In this document: piece after piece, positions 17,908 to 25,429 of the stretch
Numbering within the stretch: position 1 is the first letter of the stretch
Layout of the letters: the number at the start of each line of letters is the position of its first letter
Notes under the pieces: model-generated
The model's input: the letters and a program-made list of their open reading frames with translations, nothing else
Told to the model about the DNA's origin: nothing
The model's database searches: none
Source of the DNA: Polynucleobacter sp. AP-Nino-20-G2
GTDB lineage: Bacteria; Pseudomonadota; Gammaproteobacteria; Burkholderiales; Burkholderiaceae
Assembly: GCF_018688235.1 (NCBI RefSeq)
Contig: NZ_CP061313.1
Coordinates: forward strand, 1,657,130 to 1,721,129
Reading direction: 5' to 3'
Length of the DNA: 64,000 bases
Program-made: the position numbers and the translations under genes

Positions 17908-19101
17908 ATGAATAAGCCAGCCCAATCCGTCGACGCCCACTCAGTTATGTTCATTACCCCGCGACCTGAAGTCATCATGGTTGAGGGCAAAGGTTCATGG
18001 ATGACAGACAACCAGGGCAAGCGCTATTTGGACTTCCTGCAAGGCTGGGCTGTGAATTGTCTTGGCCATGGCAACCCAGGAATGATTGAGGCACTTAATA
18101 CACAAGCCAAGAAGCTCATTAATCCAAGCCCTGCGTTCTATAACGAGCCGATGATTCGCTTGTCGAATTTACTCACCGATAACAGCTGCTTTAATAAAGT
18201 CTTCTTCGCCAATAGCGGAGCGGAGGCCAATGAAGGCGCGATCAAGCTAGCCCGTAAATGGGGTCAGCTCAATAAGTCAGGCGCTTTTGAAATCATTACC
18301 TTTGATCACAGCTTTCATGGCCGTACTTTAGCAACCATGAGCGCCTCCGGAAAGCCTGGCTGGGACACGATGTTTGCTCCGCAGGTTCCCGGATTTCCAA
18401 AAGCGGACTTAAACGATTTAGAGTCAGTGAAGAGGCTGGTTACTGATAAAACTGTCGCAGTGATGCTCGAACCTGTTCAGGGCGAAGGTGGAGTGATTCC
18501 TGCCACTAAAGAATTTATGCAAAGTCTGCGTCAATTCACCAAGGAAAATAATATTCTTCTGATTGTGGATGAAGTGCAGGCGGGATGCGGTCGCACTGGC
18601 GCACTCTTTGCTTACCAACATTATGGAATTGAGCCCGATATCATGACCTTAGGCAAAGGCATTGGTGGTGGCGTTCCTTTGGCAGCCCTCTTGGCAACCG
18701 ATGCAGTAGCTTGCTTTGTACCGGGCGATCAGGGCGGTACCTACAACGGCAATCCCTTAATGACTGCGGTTGGCATCAGCGTCATCGAACAACTCCTGGC
18801 GCCAGGATTTTTAGAGTCTGTACGCGCAAAAGGCGAGTTGCTTAAAACAGAGTTGCTATCCATCTCCCAAGAGTTCAAGCTCAACGGCGAACGCGGTGAA
18901 GGCTTGTTGCGTGCCCTCATGCTTAGTAGCGATATTGGCGGGAAGTTGGTTGAGCTTGCGCGTGATCGCGCGCCAGAGGGTCTGTTAATTAACTCCCCAA
19001 GGCCCAATCTCCTACGATTCATGCCGGCCCTTAATGTTGCCGATGATGAGATTCGTCAGATGTGCAATATTTTGCGAGAGCTTTTGAAACAAGTAGCTTA
19101 A
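17908..19101 (+). CDS. argD: acetylornithine aminotransferase-type class III transaminase
   Basis: PLP-dependent fold-type I, class III aminotransferase of 397 residues. Visible are the GSWMTDNQGKRYLDFLQGWAV entry, FFANSGAEANEGAIKLAR phosphate-binding segment, the FDHSFHGRTLATM stretch, VDEVQAGCGRTG with the PLP-pyridine aspartate, and the Schiff-base lysine in LGKGIGGGVPLAA. The best guess is N-acetylornithine/succinyldiaminopimelate transaminase for arginine synthesis, supported by the EPVQGEGG and GTYNGNPL motifs. Ornithine- or GABA-type enzymes are close relatives, so specificity is inferred. argF and argG lie 18 kb away in this window, not adjacent. A GATAAT hexamer 33 bases upstream may be its -10 box. 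Confidence 0.85.
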   Translation: MNKPAQSVDAHSVMFITPRPEVIMVEGKGSWMTDNQGKRYLDFLQGWAVNCLGHGNPGMIEALNTQAKKLINPSPAFYNEPMIRLSNLLTDNSCFNKVFFANSGAEANEGAIKLARKWGQLNKSGAFEIITFDHSFHGRTLATMSASGKPGWDTMFAPQVPGFPKADLNDLESVKRLVTDKTVAVMLEPVQGEGGVIPATKEFMQSLRQFTKENNILLIVDEVQAGCGRTGALFAYQHYGIEPDIMTLGKGIGGGVPLAALLATDAVACFVPGDQGGTYNGNPLMTAVGISVIEQLLAPGFLESVRAKGELLKTELLSISQEFKLNGERGEGLLRALMLSSDIGGKLVELARDRAPEGLLINSPRPNLLRFMPALNVADDEIRQMCNILRELLKQVA

Positions 19102-19166
19102 GCAAGGCATTCAGCAAATAAATAGCCCCGAGTCTTTAGCTAGCTAAGCTCAAAGCGAGCTGCGCA

Positions 19167-20120
19167 CTAATCAATCAAATTCTTTGGTAGTGAGAAGATA
19201 ACGTCTTCCACCACACCCTCAAGATTACGAATACTACGCGGCCCAAATTCTTGAATCTTCGCAACAATCGATAAAGCCAGACTCTCTGGAGCTGATGCTC
19301 CTGCGGTAAGGCCCACTCTCTTCTTGCCAACAAACCATTCCGCTTGCAGCTGCTCTGGCGCATCGACCATGTAAGCAGGTACACCCAACTTTTCAGCCAA
19401 TTCACGCAAGCGATTCGAGTTCGAGCTTGCCTTACTTCCCACCACAATAACCACTTCAACTTGAGGCGCCATAAATTTCACAGCATCTTGTCGATTTTGC
19501 GTCGCGTAACAAATATCTTGTTTTCGAGGCTGGACGATATTGGGAAATTTTTTAGTTAATGCCTCAACAATTTCTTTTGTCTCATCAACGGAGAGTGTGG
19601 TTTGAGTAACAAAAGCAATTTTTTCATCAGCAGGAAACGGCAAGTTCGCAACATCTGCAACTTTCTCGATGAGATGAACGCCTTCGGTTACCTGCCCCAT
19701 CGTGCCCTCTACTTCCGGATGACCTGCATGACCAATCATCAAAACCGTAAACCCATCCTTACACATTTTGACCACTTCAAGATGAACCTTGGTTACCAGC
19801 GGGCAGGTTGCGTCGTAGACCTGCAGACCACGAGCCCCGGCATCTTTCCTCACCTCTTGAGAAACGCCATGCGCACTAAAGACCACGATTCCACCTTTGG
19901 GAACCTCATGCAACTCATCAATAAATACTGCCCCTTTTTCACGCAAATCATTCACTACATAAGCGTTATGCACAATTTCGTGACGCACATAGATCGGCGC
20001 CCCGAAACGCGCCAGAGCTTCATTCACAATATTGATTGCTCTATCAACACCAGCACAAAAGCCGCGCGGTTGCGCCATCAAAATTTCTGGCGTGGATTGT
20101 GTATTTTCTTGGCTAGTCAT
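19167..20120 (-). CDS. ispH: 4-hydroxy-3-methylbut-2-enyl diphosphate reductase
   Basis: Last enzyme of the MEP isoprenoid pathway, turning HMBPP into IPP and DMAPP with an iron-sulfur cluster. The 317-residue protein has the three cluster cysteines in PRGFCAGVDRAI (Cys22), YDATCPLVTKVH and DICYATQNRQ, plus conserved histidines in HEIVHNAYVV and GHAGHPEVEGT. Starts with ATG at 20120, three bases after the stop of the FKBP-type gene, the same pairing as fkpB-ispH in E. coli. Presence of IspH indicates MEP-pathway isoprenoid synthesis. Confidence 0.97.
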   Translation of the reverse strand: MTSQENTQSTPEILMAQPRGFCAGVDRAINIVNEALARFGAPIYVRHEIVHNAYVVNDLREKGAVFIDELHEVPKGGIVVFSAHGVSQEVRKDAGARGLQVYDATCPLVTKVHLEVVKMCKDGFTVLMIGHAGHPEVEGTMGQVTEGVHLIEKVADVANLPFPADEKIAFVTQTTLSVDETKEIVEALTKKFPNIVQPRKQDICYATQNRQDAVKFMAPQVEVVIVVGSKASSNSNRLRELAEKLGVPAYMVDAPEQLQAEWFVGKKRVGLTAGASAPESLALSIVAKIQEFGPRSIRNLEGVVEDVIFSLPKNLID

Positions 20121-20123
20121 CAG

Positions 20124-20570
20124 TTAGAGAATGGCCACAATTTCAGCCTCGAAAGTAACAGGCCTTCCAGCAAGCGGGTGGTTGAAATCAAACCAAGCAC
20201 CCTCTTCATTGATCGATTGCAATACTCCAGCGTATTGCGCGCCACCAGGCGCATTAAATTCAATGACATCTCCAGGATTAAATTCCACGTCATCATCACG
20301 GCCCTCTTTAAGCGCAGCCAAAGATACCCATTGAATTAAATCCTCCTTGCGCTCGCCGAAACTTTCTTCTGGCGCAAGCAAGGCGCTTTTCTTTTCACCA
20401 ACACCCAAACCGATCAACACCTTTTCAAAACAAGGCGCAAATTGTCCGGAACCCATCAAGACCGTCGCAGGGCGATCGATAAAAGTATTGATGTAATCCT
20501 CTCCACTGGGCAAAGTCAGCCGATAGTTGAGGGTCAGAAAAGAGTTGGGCAAAACCGTAAGCTTAGTCAT
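20124..20570 (-). CDS. slpA: FKBP-type peptidyl-prolyl isomerase, SlpA/FkpB-like
   Basis: Cytoplasmic FKBP-type prolyl isomerase and chaperone of 148 residues, SlyD/SlpA group with an inserted-in-flap domain. It starts MTKLTVLPNSFLTLNYRL, then has FIDRPATVLMGSGQFAPCFEKVLIGL with typical FKBP loop residues, the flap domain GEKKSALLAPEESFGERKEDL, and the ending FDFNHPLAGRPVTFEAEIV that is the SlpA/SlyD signature. I use ATG at 20570; an upstream in-frame extension of 12 codons is not conserved in style. A TACAAT hexamer ends six bases before the ATG, with no Shine-Dalgarno site. The gene leads ispH. No histidine-rich metal tail as in SlyD, which favours SlpA. Confidence 0.92.
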   Translation of the reverse strand: MTKLTVLPNSFLTLNYRLTLPSGEDYINTFIDRPATVLMGSGQFAPCFEKVLIGLGVGEKKSALLAPEESFGERKEDLIQWVSLAALKEGRDDDVEFNPGDVIEFNAPGGAQYAGVLQSINEEGAWFDFNHPLAGRPVTFEAEIVAIL

Positions 20571-21296
20571 AAGGTAATTGTATCTAGGCCCGACCCAAGC
20601 GCGCACTCCCCCATTACGGAGTGGCCAAAAATTGAACAGCCTCGTGAAAAATTACGGGCACTAGGGGCAGCCGCGCTCAATGATGCTGAATTACTAGCCA
20701 TCTTCCTGCGTGTGGGCGTCAAAGGAAAATCCGCTGTAGCCCTGGCGCAGGATCTATTACACCACTTTGGCAGCCTGCCGCGCCTTTTGGCATGTACCCC
20801 AGAGGAATTAACCCGCATTCATGGCATGGGCATATCCAAGTGGTCCCAAATTCAAGCAGCTTATGAACTAGTAAAGCGCAGCCTCGAGGAGAAGCTATCT
20901 GAAAACTCGATCTTTTCCTCGCCCCGCTGTGTCAGGGAGTTTTTGCAGGCTAAATGCGGAAAACTCCCCCATGAAGTCTTTCTTTGCCTGCACTTGGACT
21001 CACGCCTGCATCTCATTGAGTGTCAGGAGCTCTTTAGAGGCTCCCTTACCCATACCGCCGTCTATCCACGAGAAATCCTTAAGGAGGCCCTCTCGAGGAA
21101 CGCCAGCGCCCTTATCGTGGCCCATAATCACCCCAGCGGAAACCCACTTCCTAGCGAAGCAGACCAAGAATTAACCAATATGCTTTCCAAAGCACTGCAA
21201 CTGGTTGATATTCCCCTGTTAGATCACTGCATTGTGAGTGGCAGCGGTTTTTTCTCATTTTCAGATGCTGGCCTTATGAATAATGACATAAATTGA
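20442..21296 (+). CDS. radC: RadC family (JAB/MPN domain) DNA repair-associated protein
   Basis: RadC-type protein with an N-terminal helix-hairpin-helix region (PEELTRIHGMGISKWSQIQAAYEL) and a C-terminal JAMM metalloprotease-like domain with ALIVAHNHPSGNPLPSEAD, whose histidines and aspartate would bind zinc. The true biochemical role of RadC is uncertain despite the name. The start is unclear: family members usually begin near ITxWPxxxxPRE, here encoded from the ATT at 20613, but there is no ATG, GTG or TTG at that place. The only canonical upstream start is TTG at 20442, with AAGG seven bases before it, which would add 57 unconserved residues antisense to slpA. Precedes rpmB as in many proteobacteria. 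Confidence 0.85.
   Translation: MSGTHQDRRRAIDKSIDVILSTGQSQPIVEGQKRVGQNRKLSHKVIVSRPDPSAHSPITEWPKIEQPREKLRALGAAALNDAELLAIFLRVGVKGKSAVALAQDLLHHFGSLPRLLACTPEELTRIHGMGISKWSQIQAAYELVKRSLEEKLSENSIFSSPRCVREFLQAKCGKLPHEVFLCLHLDSRLHLIECQELFRGSLTHTAVYPREILKEALSRNASALIVAHNHPSGNPLPSEADQELTNMLSKALQLVDIPLLDHCIVSGSGFFSFSDAGLMNNDIN
20577..20582 (-). promoter_or_regulatory. -10 candidate for slpA-ispH
   Basis: TACAAT on the minus strand (20582-20577) is followed by six bases and the slpA ATG at 20570, so the predicted start site is the A of the ATG. No clear -35 box. Confidence 0.4.
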
Positions 21297-21400
21297 AAGT
21301 AATTACTAACTTATGAGTGAATTTACGCCATGATTTTCCCCGGGACGACTAAATCATTAAAACTAAAGCGAATTAGGGGTAGATCAAACTAGGCTGAGAC

Positions 21401-21409
21401 TGATACAAT
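21401..21409 (+). promoter_or_regulatory. extended -10 promoter for rpmB-rpmG
   Basis: TGATACAAT has the TGn extension of an extended -10 box, which would compensate for the poor -35 region. The predicted start lies about 25 bases before the rpmB ATG at 21441, leaving room for the GGAG ribosome-binding site. Confidence 0.5.
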
Positions 21410-21440
21410 CTTCTTTTTTCGCAATTAATGGAGTCACGTC

Positions 21441-21674
21441 ATGGCAAAAGTTTGCCAAGTCACTGGGAAGAAGCCGATGGTTGGCAACAATGTATCCCAT
21501 GCAAACAATAAAACGAAGCGTCGCTTTTTGCCTAATCTGCAAAACCGTCGTTTCTGGGTTGAATCTGAAAACCGTTGGATTAGCTTGCGCTTAACCAACG
21601 CTGGTTTGCGCGTTATCGACAAGAACGGCATTGATGCTGTGTTGTCTGATCTCCGTGCACGTGGCGAAATTTAA
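21441..21674 (+). CDS. rpmB: 50S ribosomal protein L28
   Basis: Large-subunit ribosomal protein of 77 residues, the normal length. It starts AKVCQVTGKKPMVGNNVSHA, with the family-typical NNKTKRRFLPNLQNRRFW segment and the end DAVLSDLRARGEI. The ATG at 21441 has a good GGAG ribosome-binding site seven bases upstream. Co-transcribed with rpmG, which starts 11 bases after the stop, the conserved radC-rpmB-rpmG order. Confidence 0.97.
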   Translation: MAKVCQVTGKKPMVGNNVSHANNKTKRRFLPNLQNRRFWVESENRWISLRLTNAGLRVIDKNGIDAVLSDLRARGEI

Positions 21675-21685
21675 GGAGCGCACAA

Positions 21686-21853
21686 ATGGCTAAAGGCGGC
21701 AGAGAAAAAATCAAATTAGAGTCATCAGCTGGTACTGGTCACTTCTATACAACTTCAAAAAACAAGCGTACAAAGCCTGAGAAAATGGAGATCATGAAGT
21801 TCGATCCAACCATTCGCAAGCACGTTGCTTACAAAGAAACAAAGCTCAAGTAA
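21686..21853 (+). CDS. rpmG: 50S ribosomal protein L33
   Basis: Large-subunit ribosomal protein of 55 residues. It begins MAKGGREKIKLESSAGTGHF, followed by YTTSKNKRTKPEKMEIMKFDP and a C-terminal ETKLK. It lacks the four zinc-binding cysteines, so it is the zinc-independent form, common in proteobacteria. The ATG follows an AAGGAGCG ribosome-binding site. Ends just before a strong terminator. Confidence 0.97.
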   Translation: MAKGGREKIKLESSAGTGHFYTTSKNKRTKPEKMEIMKFDPTIRKHVAYKETKLK

Positions 21854-21883
21854 GAACTGATTTCACTCTTACTTGCAGTAAAT

Positions 21884-21912
21884 AAAAAACCCGCTACATC
21901 AGCGGGTTTTTT
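21884..21912. terminator. bidirectional terminator after rpmG
   Basis: AAAAAACCCGCT (21884-21895) pairs perfectly with AGCGGGTTTTTT (21901-21912) around ACATC. The symmetric A and T runs let it also end the opposite desaturase transcript. Confidence 0.92.
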
Positions 21913-21952
21913 ATTGTCTTAGTTTTCAGCAGACTACTTCTCAAAAAATTTC

Positions 21953-23146
21953 TTAAGCGTAACGACGCAACCTCAAAGAAAAATCACGCAAACTGTTTAG
22001 GCCGCTGTCTTCAGCGCGCTGACACCAAGAATGCAACTGCAATAACAACTGATCACCGGTAGCATTTGAACGACTCCAGATCGCTTGAAGATCACGGCGC
22101 ATCTCAATCATCTTGCGCAACTGAGCGTTGGTAGCGATTAGCTCTTCAAGCTTAGTTTTCTCCTCTTCAGTGAGGCGGGATTCATCTTTACCCAACCATG
22201 TACGAGCATCCTTGAGATGGGCCGCCAACACTTGCATATGCTGGACCTCATTGTTAAAGAAGCTTCGCAAGGTCTTGCTATAGCGGGCCATGATTTCATA
22301 GCGGTTAGCAATGATGGCCTCAAGAGTACCTTGATCCGCGGGACGTAAGTCGCTGAGCACTGGCTTAGGCGAAGTCTTCTTTACCTTCGCCAAACCCACA
22401 GCGCTCATCATCTGAATGTACATCCAACCAACATCAAACTCATACCACTTGTTGGAGAGCTTGGCGCTAGTAGCAAAAGTGTGGTGATTGTTATGCAGCT
22501 CCTCGCCACCAATCAAAATACCCCACGGAAAAATATTAGTTGAAGCATCTTCGCAATCAAAATTACGGTAGCCCCAATAGTGGCCAATACCATTAATGAT
22601 GCCGGCGGCAGTAATTGGGATCCACAACATCTGCACCGCCCAGACTGTTAAACCAATTGCGCCAAATAAGAACACATCAATGATGAGCATTAAGGCAACA
22701 CCTTGCCAAGAAAACTTGGAATAAATATTGCGCTCAATCCAATCATCAGGAGTGCCATGGCCAAACTTATCTAAAGTCTCTTGATTGCCTGCTTCCATTT
22801 TATAAAGCTCAGCGCCGCGAGAAAGTACCGTATTGATACCTAGCACTTGGGGGCTATGTGGATCATCAACGGTTTCGCACTTAGCGTGATGCTTGCGATG
22901 AATTGCCGCCCACTCTTTGGTCACCATACCGGTAGTCAGCCAAAGCCAAAAACGGAAAAAATGCGACATGATGGGGTGCAAATCCAAGGCGCGATGCGCT
23001 TGGCAACGATGCAAAAAAATGGTGACCCCAGCAATAGTGATATGAGTCGCCACTAAAGTGAAAACCAGGATTTGCCACCAAGCCCAATCCAAGTATCCAT
23101 TGGAGAGCCAATTCAGAAAAATATCAAAACTTGATGCTGTGTTCAA
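21953..23146 (-). CDS. acyl-CoA/fatty acid delta-9-type desaturase
   Basis: Integral-membrane di-iron desaturase, 397 residues. The three histidine boxes are HRCQAHR near residues 46-52, HRKHH near 82-86 and HNNHH near 217-221. At least four hydrophobic segments are seen, including those at about 21-43 and 144-180. The C-terminal 130 residues are a helical, charged extension (from about residue 265) often present in betaproteobacterial members. Such enzymes introduce a cis double bond into saturated acyl chains and help adjust membrane fluidity. The start is TTG at 23146, with AGGG about nine bases upstream; there is no ATG before the conserved WWQILVFTLVATHITIA segment. Third gene of the purN unit, 28 bases after the methyltransferase gene. 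Confidence 0.93.
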   Translation of the reverse strand: MNTASSFDIFLNWLSNGYLDWAWWQILVFTLVATHITIAGVTIFLHRCQAHRALDLHPIMSHFFRFWLWLTTGMVTKEWAAIHRKHHAKCETVDDPHSPQVLGINTVLSRGAELYKMEAGNQETLDKFGHGTPDDWIERNIYSKFSWQGVALMLIIDVFLFGAIGLTVWAVQMLWIPITAAGIINGIGHYWGYRNFDCEDASTNIFPWGILIGGEELHNNHHTFATSAKLSNKWYEFDVGWMYIQMMSAVGLAKVKKTSPKPVLSDLRPADQGTLEAIIANRYEIMARYSKTLRSFFNNEVQHMQVLAAHLKDARTWLGKDESRLTEEEKTKLEELIATNAQLRKMIEMRRDLQAIWSRSNATGDQLLLQLHSWCQRAEDSGLNSLRDFSLRLRRYA

Positions 23147-23174
23147 AAGGGTATCCCTAAAGAGGTCTAAACCC

Positions 23175-24764
23175 TTATTTTAGTTCTTTGACAGCCTTCT
23201 TGGTTTTGACCTTGATCTCTTTTTCCCCGTCTTTTTCAGGATTTAAGACTGGAGCAGCAGCCTTTTTCTGGAAAACAGCCCCAAAAAAGCCATCTGTACC
23301 GTGAATATGCGGCCACAACTGCCACCACGGATTATCTGGACTGCAGCCCAAAGGAATTTTATCCTTTGGAAACAATGGTTTAAGAACTTCAGCAGCGGGA
23401 ACAACCTCAAAATTAGGATGTTTTGCCAGAAAATCTTCGGCAATCTGTTGATTTTCTTGGGGCAAAAGGCTGCAGGTCGCATAAACCAAGCGACCGCCTG
23501 GCTTCAATAAGCGACTTGCCGAAGCCAAAATACTCATTTGCTTCTGATTTAGCTCCAAAACACCCGCAGGCGTCTGGCGCCACTTCAGATCAGGATTGCG
23601 ACGCAGTGTTCCCATACCGCTACAAGGGGCATCAACCAAGACTCGATCAATCTTTCCAGCAAGGCGCTTGATCTTGGCATCATTCTCGCTATCAATCCAT
23701 ACGGGATGGACATTTGAGAGGCCGCTACGGGCCTGTCTTGGCTTTAAATTCGCTAAGCGACGTTCAGATGTGTCCAAGGCATATAAACGGCCTGTTGAGC
23801 GCATGAGCGCCCCAATAGCCAGTGTCTTGCCGCCAGCGCCAGCGCAAAAGTCGACAACCATCTCACCCCGTTTTGGAGCGAGTAAGTAAGCCAACAATTG
23901 GCTACCCTCATCTTGAACCTCAAACATTCCCGCTTTAAAGCCAACGGTATTTTGCAAAGCAGGTTTACCCATGATACGAACACCATCAGGCGCATAAGGC
24001 GTAGGAATGGCTTGATAGCGACCACCCAAGGCATTCATTTCGGCGAGCAATTGCTCGCGCGTTGTCTTCATTGTGTTGGCACGCAAATCTAATAATGCGG
24101 GATGCATCAATGATTTAGCCAACTCTTCACGCGTTTCTTCGCCGGGGTATTTTCCAAAAGCATCCCAAAGCCATTCAGGCAAATTATTGCGAACCAATGG
24201 ATTTAGCGCGGTTGGATCAACCGTTGCAAAACGCTGCAACCACTCGTACTCACCAGTCTTAAGCACATGCGCCAAGTCAGCAATCGCGCTCTCCGCACGG
24301 TTGGCGGAACCGAGCCCACCCTCAGAGAGAGCGGACAGCAAACCCAATAGGGCCAAGCGTCTAGCCTGGGAACCCTCGCCACTAGAGGCGAATTGTGAGA
24401 ACTCATTTTTACGGCGAAGAATAGCAAATGCACTCTCCGCAATCAAAGCGCGATCACGATTACCCAACTGCGGCTCGGAGCGGAAATAACGACTCACAAC
24501 ACGATCGGCAGGCTGTTCAAAACTAAGCAACTCAGGGAGTAAACGCTCCAAATGAATGGCGTGCTGCGGCAACGCTTTGGCATTGGAAAAGTTTTTTTGG
24601 CCTTCGGGTGCAATGATGTTGCCACTTGCATTGCGACGCTCTGGACGGCGCAAAGGATCCTTAGATTTGGCGGCATAACTTTTTTGCGGGCCCAAGCGGG
24701 AACCAGATCTTGCGCCTGATTTGGAGCCGGCACCAGCTCCGCGGGATGAACGTTCTTTACTCAT
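23175..24764 (-). CDS. RsmB/NOP-family rRNA cytosine-5 methyltransferase
   Basis: SAM-dependent RNA (cytosine-5) methyltransferase, 529 residues. After an N-terminal basic, Ser/Gly/Arg-rich tail of about 50 residues there is a NusB-like helical region, then the Rossmann methyltransferase domain with DFCAGAGGKTLAIGALM (SAM binding), DAPCSGMGTLRRNPDLKW and YATCSLLPQENQQ. The two cysteines in PCSGMG and TCSL are the paired catalytic cysteines of the family. It is probably an rRNA enzyme like RsmB, but the divergent N-terminus leaves the exact target open. Its ATG overlaps the stop of purN (ATGA). Confidence 0.9.
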   Translation of the reverse strand: MSKERSSRGAGAGSKSGARSGSRLGPQKSYAAKSKDPLRRPERRNASGNIIAPEGQKNFSNAKALPQHAIHLERLLPELLSFEQPADRVVSRYFRSEPQLGNRDRALIAESAFAILRRKNEFSQFASSGEGSQARRLALLGLLSALSEGGLGSANRAESAIADLAHVLKTGEYEWLQRFATVDPTALNPLVRNNLPEWLWDAFGKYPGEETREELAKSLMHPALLDLRANTMKTTREQLLAEMNALGGRYQAIPTPYAPDGVRIMGKPALQNTVGFKAGMFEVQDEGSQLLAYLLAPKRGEMVVDFCAGAGGKTLAIGALMRSTGRLYALDTSERRLANLKPRQARSGLSNVHPVWIDSENDAKIKRLAGKIDRVLVDAPCSGMGTLRRNPDLKWRQTPAGVLELNQKQMSILASASRLLKPGGRLVYATCSLLPQENQQIAEDFLAKHPNFEVVPAAEVLKPLFPKDKIPLGCSPDNPWWQLWPHIHGTDGFFGAVFQKKAAAPVLNPEKDGEKEIKVKTKKAVKELK

Positions 24765-25390
24765 AATTTTATTAATTGCGACTCCGGTGGTTGAACCTGA
24801 ACTTGATTACCTACTATTCGCAATCGTCCATCAAGGAACCATTTTACGGCCCTTGGATAAATCTGATGTTCTGCGGCCAAAACGCGCGCTGCCAAGCTAT
24901 CGGCATCATCACCAGCTAGCACCGGAACTGAGGCCTGGCAAATAATCGGGCCCTCATCGACCCCCTCCGTAACAAAGTGAACGGTAGCGCCATGCTCAGC
25001 AACCCCAGCCTCCAAAGCCCGCTCATGGGTATGCAAGCCAGGGAAGGCTGGCAACAAGGCGGGGTGAATATTGATGAGGCGACCCTCAAAATGACGGATA
25101 AAGCCTGGGGTCAGAATTCTCATAAAACCGGCCAAAACCACCAAATCAGCTCCTAATTCATCGATTTTCTCGATCAGGGCCATATCAAAGGATTCACGAG
25201 TAGCATGCTCTCGGTGCTCAATGGCGAATGCAGGAATGCCCTGGGAGCGAGCAAAATCAAGGCCCTTAGCCGCAGAGTGGTTAGCGATGACCCCGGCAAA
25301 TTTGACCGGCCAATGCTCTTTTTGAGCCGTTTTGACGATAGCCTCGAAATTAGATCCGCGGCCTGAGATTAAGGTGACGATAGATAGCAT
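24761..25390 (-). CDS. purN: phosphoribosylglycinamide formyltransferase
   Basis: Third step of purine synthesis: transfers the formyl group of 10-formyl-THF to GAR. The 209-residue enzyme begins MLSIVTLISGRGSNFEAIV with the phosphate-binding GRGSN, and has NIHPALLPAFPGLHTHERAL with the catalytic Asn-His pair and HFVTEGVDEGPII with the conserved Asp. I choose ATG at 25390; an in-frame GTG two codons upstream is less likely. A TATATT hexamer ends six bases before the ATG. Divergent from ribF, with which it shares the AT-rich promoter core. Confidence 0.96.
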   Translation of the reverse strand: MLSIVTLISGRGSNFEAIVKTAQKEHWPVKFAGVIANHSAAKGLDFARSQGIPAFAIEHREHATRESFDMALIEKIDELGADLVVLAGFMRILTPGFIRHFEGRLINIHPALLPAFPGLHTHERALEAGVAEHGATVHFVTEGVDEGPIICQASVPVLAGDDADSLAARVLAAEHQIYPRAVKWFLDGRLRIVGNQVQVQPPESQLIKL

Positions 25391-25396
25391 GCCCAC

Positions 25397-25404
25397 AATA
25401 TAAT
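25397..25404. promoter_or_regulatory. shared -10 core of divergent purN and ribF
   Basis: AATATAAT gives TATATT on the minus strand (25402-25397), six bases before the purN ATG, and TATAAT on the plus strand (25399-25404), predicting a start about 19 bases before the ribF GTG at 25430. The -35 regions are weak. Confidence 0.42.
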
Positions 25405-25429
25405 TGATGGCTACCCTGAAAGCGATTTC

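Noticed and set aside
19602..20339. Long open frame (245 codons) on the plus strand opposite ispH and slpA
   Set aside because: It lies fully antisense to two clear conserved genes, has no recognisable domain or ribosome-binding site, and its composition is that of a shadow frame.
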